Shown: one piece after another, positions 54,690 to 64,000 of the stretch
How the letters are laid out: every line of letters starts with the position of its first letter
Numbering within the stretch: the stretch's first letter is position 1
Source: Thalassia testudinum
Lineage: Eukaryota > Streptophyta > Magnoliopsida > Alismatales > Hydrocharitaceae
DNA length: 64,000 nucleotides
Direction of reading: 5' to 3'
Assembly (NCBI GenBank): GCA_037157565.1
Contig: JAZHRO010000019.1
Span: 22,817,001-22,881,000 of the forward strand
Made by a program: the position numbers and the translations under genes
The notes under the pieces: model-generated
What the model saw: the letters and a program-made list of their open reading frames with translations, nothing else
Database searches by the model: none
Told to the model about the DNA's origin: nothing

Positions 54690-57326
54690 ATGGCACCTAA
54701 GAAGTTGATGGCATACAAAAAGCGTCATCTTGATTCTAGATGTGATGACTCTTCATTTGAGCCAAATGACCAGGTCCAAGGACATGAGGGTGGCATCGAC
54801 ACCCAGCCTGAGCCCCAAGATGAACCTCAATGCCACTCACAGCATGACAATCAACTCAAGTTGCCTTCCCCCATGCCACTACCTCATACTCGACTTCGAT
54901 CTCATACTCGACATGCTATGATCCCACCTCATACTCTTACAAAATCTAGGCCTTAATATAAACCTCAACAAAATATACAGCCTCACTCTCAGCTTCCACC
55001 TAGGTCCACGCACACCCTCAACCCTGAGACCCTCCCCTAAGCCAGTCCTAGCAGCCGACACCAGCTCAGCCCCTACACCCTCCCCAGAGCCAGTCCCAAC
55101 AATGGACACCAGCTCAACCCCTACACCCTCCCCGGAGCCAATCCCAGCTACGGACACCAGCTCAGCCCCTACACCCTCTGCAGAGCCAGTCCCAGCAGCC
55201 GACACCAGCTCAGCCCTTATACCCTCCCCAGAGCCAGTCCCAGCAGCCGACACTAGCTCAACCCCTACACCCTCCCCAAAGCCAATCTAGCTACAAACAC
55301 CAGCTCAGCCCCTACACCCTCCACAGAGCCAGTCCCAGCAGCCGACACCAGCTCAGCCCTTACACCCTCCCCGAAGCCAATCCTAGCTATAGACACCAAC
55401 TCAGCCCCTACACCCTCCATAGAGCCAGTCTCAGCAGCCGACACCAGCTCAGCCCCTACACCCTCCCCATAGCCAATCCCAGTTGCAGACACCAGCTCAG
55501 CCCCTACACCCTCCCCAGAGCCAGTCCCAGCAGTGGACACCAGCTCAATCCGTACACCCTCCACAGAGTCGATCCCAACAGCAAGCACTATCTCAGCCCC
55601 TACACCCTCCCTAGAGTCGATCCCAGCAGCAGGCACCATCTCAGTTTGTAGACCCTCCTCAGATCCAGTTATATGGCCAATCTCAGCAGAATAGTCAGCC
55701 ACAGAGTCAGTCTCAGAGCCAATCTCAGGAGCAGAGTCAAGCAGGGTCTAATGGTATATAAATTCTCACATTAATTTTCTATGATATTAATTCTTTATAA
55801 CAATTTTATTTTGACTATTTGTTTACTGAAGGTATAAAATCAAAGCCAAGGGGAAAGACAAGGAATTTGGAATTGAGAAAATTAACTGAAGGAACTCGAA
55901 TAACGGTTGATGTAAATTGTAGCGGAAGATGTTCACGTTATGCACCCTTTAATAGCAGGATCCATACACTTGTGAGACTATTGATACCCCCATGTTCTTT
56001 TGATTGGAGGCAGGTCCCTCAGCAACATAAGGATGAGTTCATTCGTGAGCTAGGGGTATTAATATGATATTATTGTTATGTCATTTATTTGTTTTACTTA
56101 AAATCCTTGTTCTATTTATTCATTATAATATAAAATGCAGTTGACGTATGATTGGGGAACAAATCCGATGACGACTGCATATATTCTCCAAGCAGCAAAG
56201 AGGGCACTTCGTAGCTGGAGAGAAGAGCTTAAAAGCCAAGTAAGACATAAGCATAGATTTAGAATTCATAATAACACAATTTACTTTTAGTTGTTGCTGA
56301 CTTTTCTGTATATATAAATAGTTCTTTATTGGTAAGAATTATGAGGATGCACTGAGAGACGTGCCATCAGGAGTACAAGCTGCTCATTGGGTGGAGTGCT
56401 GCGAATATTGGGTTCAGGAAAACACGAAGGCAACTAATATTTTATATTGATAACTTCTATTCTAACAACAAAATGATTAAGTACCAATTTCCATAATTTG
56501 CTATTATAGGAGCAAGCTAAGAAAAATAAAGCTAATAGGGCGAAAGCTCCGACTGCAACCCACTGCTTGGGACGGATGAGCATAGATACCTTGAGGGATA
56601 CCTATGTAAGTACATTTCGATCGGCTTCATTGACAATAGAAAGCTTATTGATTATAATATCTATTATAAAACTTACAAGTTATGAGATTTAAATAAGAGA
56701 AGCTTAAATTTAGGATAACTTAATTCATAACCACATCTCAAATATGCAGTCAGATACCCATAACGGTGTACAACTTGATCGTGTTTCGATCTATGAGAGG
56801 AGTCATAGCAAGTCTAATGCTGATAACCCCCATGTTTGGATTGATCAATTATATCAAGAGAGACATGTAAGCTCATTCAAATAAGTAATGAATAACTTAG
56901 TGATAAACATTTACGAGAACTTATCATAAGCTCAACTATGTGTAGGGTCGCATGATGGAGTTGATGCATCCTTCTAGTGATGATATGGATGAGCAATCAG
57001 AGACTGGCCCATTACAGCTTATGACAGCAGAGCAAGCATTTAGGACAGTTATGCCCTCCGAGCATGGGGGTTTTGTTTGTAGTACTGGTGCGAGTAAGAC
57101 TATTACTAGCTGGTATGGAAGAAAGGGATGGGGGGTTTCAGAGAGGTTGCAATAGTTACAGACACAGGTGGAGACATTTCAAGAGAAACTAAATGATGTA
57201 ACGTCGAAATTAGAGAAGACAAATGATATACTAGAACGACAGAGACATGAAGCACAACAAGAACGTGAGAAGATGCAGGCACAGATGCAGGCACAGTTTC
57301 AGGCAATCTTAAGTGCATTGGGATGA
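54690..57326 (+). pseudogene. Second CACTA gene, PF03004-like (TnpA-type), seven exons
   Basis: Likely the DNA-binding accessory protein. Exon 1 (54690-55753) begins MAPKKLMAYKKRHLD and runs into a Gln/Pro-rich minisatellite. Exon 2 (55832 to about 56057) encodes KPRGKTRNLELRKLTEGTRI and SRIHTLVRLLIPPCSFDWRQVP. Exon 3 is 56141-56239 (TYDWGTNPMTTAYI). Exon 4 is 56322 to about 56430 (FIGKNYEDALRDVPSG). Exon 5 is 56510-56605 (KKNKANRAKAPTATHCLGRMS). Exon 6 is 56750-56866. Exon 7 starts at 56946 and ends in a coiled coil with QAQMQAQFQAIL. GT-AG borders are visible except after exon 4, where GC replaces GT. Stops at 54954 (TAA), 57153 (TAG) and 57324 (TGA), and frame changes in exon 1, suggest a pseudogene. 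Confidence 0.82.
55030..55650 (+). repeat. 48-bp minisatellite in exon 1 of the second CACTA gene
   Basis: About 12 units of 48 bp, consensus words GACACCAGCTCAGCCCC, TACACCCTCCCCAGAGCC and AGTCCCAGCAGCC. In the frame that leads into the exon end the unit reads QPLHPPQSQSQQPTPA, which joins smoothly to the Gln-rich QSQSQSQSQEQSQAG before the splice donor. A one-base deletion near 55288 (AATCTAGC against AATCCCAGC) shifts that frame. Open frames in other phases, such as DTSSAPTPSPEPVPAA, are by-products of the repeat. Confidence 0.88.
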
Positions 57327-57420
57327 GATGGTGCAGATCATGCTTCTTTTCACTTCCCACCTCATCCACCTGATGATGACTGCGGAGGTTCTGGAACTGG
57401 CGGCATAGAAGCCACTACAT

Positions 57421-60400
57421 TGTTGCTTGGATTTTTTTCTTTATTTTCACATCTACTTTTATGTGATATATACATGTGTTTTATTTATGAATGAGTATCA
57501 TGTATGTGGTGAATGATGGACTATATATATGAATGGTACAATTTATATTTGCACTTGTGGTATATAAATGTGGAAAATAATGATATGAGTATGTTTGCAT
57601 TTGTAGTATATGAATTTAGGAGATAATAATATCAGTATGTTTGCATTTGTGGTGAATGTATGAGACAGGTATCATAAAATGATATAAAGAGCTCAGGTAT
57701 CAGATCTACCTACCATTTGTTCCTTCGTTCACCCTTTTTTGCATAATAACTCTGATTTGTGGTATTGTTCTTTTTGTAGCGGTTACGTAATAGGTGAACA
57801 ACATGGATCCCTAACTAGAAACAAAGATTCAACATAATTCTTGGGATGGGTCGAGGGCTTGCTTATCTGCATGACGAGGGAGCCAACTCCCTGGGCTCGA
57901 TACTTTCCATTGCCTTTGTGATCATGTTTTCCAGTAGCTGCGTATGTTGATTAGTCATATTGTGCATTAGTTCACTCTCAAGTAGTGCTAAAGTAATATT
58001 CATGCTCGATCTGTTTGATAAAGAAATGCTTAACCATAAACCTGCTCATGTGCTTATTTGACATTTTTCTTTATGCATTTAGGTACCTACTCGAGTTGCC
58101 TTGGCTGGAGATCTGACACGTCACCAGGAATGAAAAGGTCAAGACTCGCATTGCGTTGATTATATACCCTATCCTTTGTTAAAAAAATTTAAAAATTATG
58201 CATCTCGTTCCAATACCACTAAAATGTATAGCTTCTTTGACACAGTGCAAATGCATGTTGGGTCTCTGACACAGTGCAAATCATTTGTGCACTAACTAGC
58301 TTTTTTCATTTTACCATGAAGGTCTATGATTCAAGTCTATATAGATTTTATTTATATCACCATTGTTTTCATTTCTCCTTTACTGCTTGTTTGTATGATC
58401 CAATATTTGGAGACATTGATGGGCAACATAAAGTTTAATCTTGACCTTAGATTGTTGTGGCCCCCATGCCATGCAAGAGCATCCAACTCGTACCAATTGG
58501 CTTTAGTGGAGAAACCCTATCTATTAATATTAACCACATCTTAATGTCTATGACTCTACATGTAACACTATCTTGTCTCTACATGAACTCTAACCAGTTG
58601 GCATGTTCTTGAATTTACATGAGCACACAGGCTTGTCCATCACTCCAAGAAGAGTAGGATTTATGATGCAAGGTTTAATTTGATCAGAGTTCTCTCTGTT
58701 GGTCTCAAAATAATTCATGTGTCACTGCAACCTGTAAAACTTAGGTTAGTTTTACTATTAACCAAGAACCATAACATTATTCTTTGTATTACTTTGAAAA
58801 AGGATAGCTCATTAATCTTGAACAGAAGTTAAATATGGATGTTTTAATTTTTCATGACAAAAAGTTGGATGGGTTTTTCAACTAGTGTGGGGGATCTTCC
58901 TATGAATTTCAAGGGGGTAAGTCTAGGAATGCTTTGATATGGTTAAAGACTTTAAAGTTGGGTGGATCATTTCTAAGAAAACTTTGCGATAAATTATCTG
59001 ACATTTCCTCCCCTGTCCCCCAAACATGCAAACACACACAACAGAGTGGGAGGGATGCAGAAAATGTGACATTGATGACACAAAACAGATCTAAATGGAG
59101 GGAAAAAATTCCACGTAGTTGCTTGTTACCTCTCTTTGCTTTGTAACTTCACTAGAAAATGCACCCTCCTGTATGTGGTCCTTCTAAGGATATATTTCTT
59201 TGAGAAATCCACCCTCCTGTATGTGGACTTTTGCTTTGAATTTATGTAATTCCAAATTTTAAACTCACAGTTCTGTTTATTTGAAGGGTAAAGGCAAAAA
59301 CAAGTTTTGTCAATATACCATCTTCCAACTGTTCTGCTCCTTCCACCTGTTGCTGGGGAAAAAGTTGCATGGAAGAGTGTGTTGAAGGCTGATCATCTGA
59401 ACAGGCAATATTCCTCCTTTGGAGATTTTTAAGGGAGAATTTTAAAAAGTTCATCGAACTTGTTTTCCTGAAACATATAATTTTCAATGCAGTATCAGCA
59501 AGGGGCATGAGACTTGAACCTGCAGCTTTCAATGGGGGTTTTCCAGCAGAGGTGTTATTATATAGAACTCTTATTAGTTTGTTAACTGCATCTGCACATT
59601 GCAAAGCAAGCCATATTCTACCTTAGAAAGTATGCATACAAGAGAATTGTAATGCACCTTCCAACTTGTGTTCTGTCCAATGTTGGATTTGGAGCTTTCA
59701 GTTCATCCCAATTTCTCCTGTCATGGGCACTGAACACTATCAAGTACTTGTTAATCTATCCAACCTATACTTTATATCTTCTTGAATTTTCTGTTCGAAA
59801 ACAACTGAAATCACTATAGGGCCATAGCTTGGTATATCAGCTTTTTATCTTGGTATTTACTAATTCCCACATTTGGCCAAGAGTGTGCACCTCTTCCAAT
59901 CAGTACCTTGTGTGGTTTATTGTAGAATTCAACTCAATAATGCATTCAATTATCTCTTTACCATAGCTTATAAGTTGACCAAGAGGTACTTCATGCCAAT
60001 CAGTACCTCTTCCCAATTATGTTTACCCCTTAAAATTGCTTATATCTATGTCTACTATTTTATGATATCACCTTTAAGTGAACCTACTGGGCAAATTGGT
60101 ATTTCTCTGCCATTTATCTATGTCTGCTTATATCTATATGTCTGCTATTTATTTCTCTACTTTGAGCTTTCACAATAGAAGATACACTTTCACAGTAAAG
60201 TCTCTCTTTGAAAGCTTTAAAATTCGTTTAAGTAAAGGTGAAAAGATCAAAACAAAGCCCATGACTTAGTTAAATGTATAAAATTTTGAAGATTGCTATC
60301 AAACTGAATATTTCATCTCTAACCTATTTTATTAATCCTTGTCCTTTGTATGGATTTGTTATATACTTCCATATGCCATCTACATTCCATTTTCTTCTCT

Positions 60401-61618
60401 AGTCAATAACCTTGCTTCCAAGTTGATGTGACAGGCTAATTTTGGATTTACTTTTCCTATTGTTATGGTATACTTCCATATACCATCTACATTCCCTTTC
60501 TTTTATTCCTAATTTCTGAGTTTTTTGCTATTTCAAAAACTAATCTAAAGTATCATACATCTGTATTCTTTTCCAGGTTCTACAAAGCATAATTAAAATC
60601 TCTTAAGCATATATAGGGAACTTAATATATTTTTTATTGGTAAAATCGCATTTTTGGGTATCGATACTAAAGTGTGGGTACTGGTACTCGTTGCTTCCAG
60701 ATTTAGGTTTCAAACTCTTAACACAAATCTGTACCCACTTGTACCGATACTCATGGTTAGTACCAGTACTCGTTACCTCCAGTATCGGTACTGATCATGA
60801 GTACCGATACTCGCGAGGTACAGGTTTGTTTCTTGAGAAAATCCAAACCTGTAACTCACATGTACCGGTACTAAACTTTAGTACCGGTACTTGTAGGGTA
60901 ACAAGTACCTTTTTTAGGTGATTTAATTAATTACGTTCTTTGAAAATGATCGCAATATTAATCCTAATTTATCTCTAATTATTTTTACAATCTATGTTAA
61001 ATTCCTTTGTTAAGAGTCATATACAATCTATAAATAAAAAATCTAAACTAGAAACACTAAACGTCGAAGATCATCTTTTCCTCCTTGATTCTTCCTTGTC
61101 ATCTTACCTCCTTATCATGATCTTCTCCTTTTCATCAAGCCTCCATCATTTCCTATTTTCCTTAATCTTCACTTAAATCTGAAAAGAACTCAATTGCAAA
61201 CATTAATTTATAATAATTTTGTTAACACCAAAATAAGATGTGGAACAAGGTTCCAACAAGATCTGTTTAAGAGCTTGAGCCCATCTTCTTGTGTGCCACA
61301 AGTATTGCACACATGTTCTGATAAGTTTCATGCTGGCATTTTACTAAGCACTTGTCTGGCTTGCCCACTTGCTTCAATACTCACTTCGCCTCTTGATGAA
61401 TCATCTGCACGGTTTTGTGCAGCATCAATTGTAATTGCATTGGAAGAATTACACAAGGTTATTGACATTTTTCGACTTCCATGTGCTTTAGACATTTGGT
61501 TCACTGGTTTGATGGAGTTGCAATGTTATGGTGCAATACACTTATGGCTGCATTTTTTTCAAATTAGAATTCAGTTCTTCTTTACAGAGGTGTTTCTCCT
61601 GATATCTTAATGCTTGAC
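57421..61618. other. AT-rich region without recognised gene
   Basis: Contains only short ORFs with no motif I know; the longest is 138 codons at 61194-61610. It may be the remaining right part of the CACTA element or older unrelated DNA. The one clear structure is the fold-back at 60766-60908. Confidence 0.55.
60677..60908. repeat. Fold-back sequence built of GTACCGGTAC-type palindromes
   Basis: Arms 60766-60828 and 60844-60908 pair with a 15-base loop. The inner nine bases on each side (ACAGGTTTG, CAAACCTGT) are perfect and the outer parts match with about one change in five. Upstream, GTACTGGTACTCGTTGCTTCCAG (from 60678) repeats the unit at 60761-60782. Confidence 0.8.
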
Positions 61619-64000
61619 TGATGAGAACCTCATCATGAGCCATAACTAGCTCATTTTGACCTAATACAAAGGATAAAAGCTCCTACATAACTCAAGGAAA
61701 GGCTTAACTCAGAGAGATTCTGAGTTCGCAAAGAAAATAGAAACTAAGGGGTAAAAATGCAATTTCATCAATCCAATCTGAAAACAGGGTAACTCAGGGT
61801 CCAAACATAGGTCAAAAAAACCTAATAAGAGGAAAAGTGGGATGAGATGATTCAATAAGGGCTACAGCAACTCCAAGGAATTAAATGACATCCTGTAACC
61901 TTAAAAACAAACCCACTTAAAAACACGAGGTTCGAGGCAGAGAAAGAAATCAACTAAACCCTCTAAAATTCATAGAAAAATAATCTGTAGGGTTTAGAAC
62001 CTTCAATTTAGCCTTAGGAACCCATTTTGACCTACATTGAGAACCATGCCCAATTAACAACTTAATTTGGGTTTTTGCGTAAATTGACCGGTCAAACAAG
62101 GTTTAATCTGGAAATAAAATTCACCATCATAATCCTTAGGCCCCAATTAGTCATGTATAAATACTTGAGCCTAGGAGGAAACCTTCTTGACCAACTTTAC
62201 ACTTTGGTCCTCATTTATTTCTTTTTGGCCCTCAACTTTTGAACCCTCACATTTATGCCCCTAACTCTCCTTCGTTCTTTGCATTCAGGTCCCTCCTGCC
62301 AAAACTCGACCAGCACCATGCTCCGGCGACCTTGCGCGGAGCATGGCGCCGTGCAGGGTAAGGGGGAGGGTCTGGCAAGTAAACCGGGGGTCCCCTGCGT
62401 CGTCAGCCGTCGCAGGAACACCCCCTGGTCGCTGCAACCCACCATACCGGCCGTGCGAACGCACGGACGGTATGGGTCTCCATCTCCGGCGTCCTCCGGC
62501 GAGGGAGATACGTCGTCTCCCTCCGCCCTCCTCTCTGATTCTACCCTATAAGTACCCCCCGTCGCTCCACCGTTCAGGGGAGCTCGGTCCTGACGGAGAA
62601 AGACCCCCACTTCCTCTCCTCCCACTCCGACAGGAAGCCCTCCAACTCCGGCGGCCTCCCCTCTTCCTCCTCGTCGCTCTTCCGCACTACCAGCTGCAGG
62701 GTTGCTCTCCCTCGCTCTTCCCGCGCCACGCCGCACCCAGCTGGCGCCTCTCCGGCCCCTCCTCGTCCTGCTAAGTAGGTAGAACTCCTCCTCTTCCTCC
62801 CCTCTTCCTTTTCCTCACTTTACATCTTTACTGTTGCCCCGATCCGACCAATCGCCCTCACCTTCTCCACCTCCGATCCCTGCTCCGGCGACCCGCTCCC
62901 ATCACTCCAGCAACCCACACGGCTCGCCGACCACCGCAGAACCTCCGTCTCCTCACCCTGATCAACCTCCGCCCTTCCACTTCCCCCAAATCACCCTCTG
63001 CAACTCCACCGAACAAACCCATCTCCCAACCTGCAATTTGACCTAGGGCGGCCCTTAGGCTCCGCCCCGCCGCCTGCACACCCCCTGACCACCTTCGCCG
63101 TGCCACGGCGAAGGTCCTCCGTGTGTCTGATTGGGCCGAGAGGCCGTTTCTCTGTGGGCAGGTACCTACGCCCGTCGCCGCCATTGTTGAAGCAAAGCAG
63201 CTTCTTCACCTGCTGCCCCAGGTGCGCCACACCCAGGTCACGCTCCCAGGCTGCGCGAGGCGTCTTCGCAAAGCGTCAGGCTGCAGTTGAGGCGAAGCCC
63301 TCGCGTGAAGCCCTCGTGCGAAGCCTCGACCGCCGCTGCCTCCTCCGCGCAGGCGTCAAATTGGGGTGGGACATTTAGTCCCACCTCGGAAGGCTCTGAA
63401 GGAGCGCAGCGGTATAAAGTGAAAAAGTGCTGGAGGCTTATCGCCTCAGCACACGGGGTGAGGTCCCCTTCACCCGCCCGACTACCCGGCCTCGTCCGCA
63501 CGCACGCCTCGCGGACCTGGCCCAACCCGACTTAGCCTGACCTGCACTCCTCGCCCACCACGCACGCCGGTGGGCCTGGACCCGGGCACGACCCGTACCC
63601 GACTACCCGACAGCTCTGGGAGAGCTTTCCCAAGAGCGGCTTCTGTGAGAGAGAAACGCGTGGGGGGGGAGGGTAGAGTAGGTTTTTTGCCCGCTGAAGA
63701 GAGCTTTGAAGTGTGTAGGCACAGGCGAAGAAGAAGACGAGCGAGGCAGAGAAGAAGGACGACGAAAGCTGAAGGAAGGAGGAGCACTGTAGCAGCGGCG
63801 GTTTAAGTCGTCTGATTGGAAAATCAGACGACGCTCTGAAGGCAGAAAAAAAAAAAGGAAGAAGAACAAGACCGTAAGGGAAAAGAAAAAGAAAGAGACA
63901 AGCAGAAACAAGAGCTGAAAGAAGAAGAAGAACATCACCCACTGCTGCAGATAAAGAAGACAGAAAGAAAAAGAAGAAAGAAGGAGAGACGACGTCCTGA
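61619..64000 (+). repeat. Element F: 5' LTR of an Athila-like element, continuing past the window
   Basis: Begins TGATGAGAACCTCATCATGAGCC at 61619 and follows the A-type LTR through TAGCTCATTTTGACCTAAT, AAAGCTCCTACATAA and the GCCACGGCGAAGGTCC block (63110). A TATA-like TATAAAG lies near 63412 and a perfect hairpin with arms GTCGTCTGAT and ATCAGACGAC at 63806-63831. No LTR end or primer site is reached by 64000. ORFs inside are LTR composition only. Divergence from A is larger than between the A LTRs, so F is a related but separate family. Confidence 0.85.

Larger units (their letters stand above)
47785..57420 (+). mobile_element. CACTA (En/Spm-type) DNA transposon, decayed; right end not found
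   Basis: The left end CACTACTAGGGAAGGGAG (47785) is the CACTA terminal inverted repeat, followed by palindromic subterminal repeats. Two genes lie on the plus strand: a TNP2-type transposase (51015-54246) and a PF03004-like gene in seven exons (54690-57326). No CTAGTAGTG end or subterminal repeat is visible from 57420 to 61618, so the right end is lost, heavily diverged, or cut off by later events. The end given is the limit of recognised content. Confidence 0.88.

Noticed and set aside
55030..55650. Regular repeats that could suggest a CRISPR array
   Set aside because: The 48-bp units are contiguous without spacers, lie in an exon of a plant transposon and read as a protein repeat.
56970..56985. 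TTCTAGTGATGATATGG as the CACTA right terminus
   Set aside because: It lies within exon 7 of the second gene and lacks the CCCTAGTAGTG form and subterminal repeats.
59242..59604. 120-codon minus-strand ORF
   Set aside because: No recognised motif and no splice or neighbour context supporting a gene.
61194..61610. 138-codon plus-strand ORF just before element F
   Set aside because: Leu/Ile/Cys-rich with no family resemblance; could be part of a decayed gene but nothing supports that.

Overview
The window is repeat-rich nuclear DNA of a flowering plant. I see no intact host gene. The lineage is read from its transposons: Athila-type Ty3/gypsy elements with tRNA-Asp primer sites, a Sirevirus-like Ty1/copia element primed by initiator Met tRNA, and a CACTA (En/Spm) DNA transposon with a TNP2-type transposase. 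The species cannot be told from the sequence alone.

Layout. (1) 1-27642 is element B, a non-autonomous Athila-like retrotransposon whose 5' LTR begins left of the window. Nested in that 5' LTR at 1089-14820 is element A, an Athila-type gypsy element with 2.7-kb LTRs, a 5-bp target duplication (CTTTT) and a decayed gag-pol. Nested in the body of B at 17857-23363 is element C, a very young gag-only Sirevirus-like element on the minus strand, with two LTRs of equal length (1716 bp) and a CAAAT duplication. (2) 28617-39287 is element D, a second non-autonomous Athila-like element with a GTGGG duplication, a rearranged 5' LTR and one long unknown ORF. It contains a solo LTR of the C family (34809-36571, duplication ATAAG). 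(3) About 39885-45795 is element E, a truncated minus-strand Athila element (gag, protease and one LTR remain). (4) 47785 to at least 57400 is a CACTA transposon with a TNP2-like transposase pseudogene and a second, seven-exon PF03004-like gene carrying a 48-bp minisatellite. (5) From 61619 to the window end lies the 5' LTR of another Athila-like element, F, on the plus strand.

How the parts relate. A (coding) and B (non-coding for pol) share a leader block, a post-ORF block and a 3' block of tandem repeats. D and E share LTR and leader sequence. Each pair therefore looks like an autonomous family and a parasite that borrows its enzymes. B and D encode acidic proteins I do not recognise in place of gag-pol, and both carry a duplicated primer-binding site. 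C keeps only gag. The window thus shows three non-autonomous designs side by side. Inactivating stops are mostly in-frame; several fit C-to-T or G-to-A change (CGA to TGA in A; Trp codons to stop in the CACTA transposase), as expected of methylated, silenced DNA. All calls are from reading the sequence; no database search was run.
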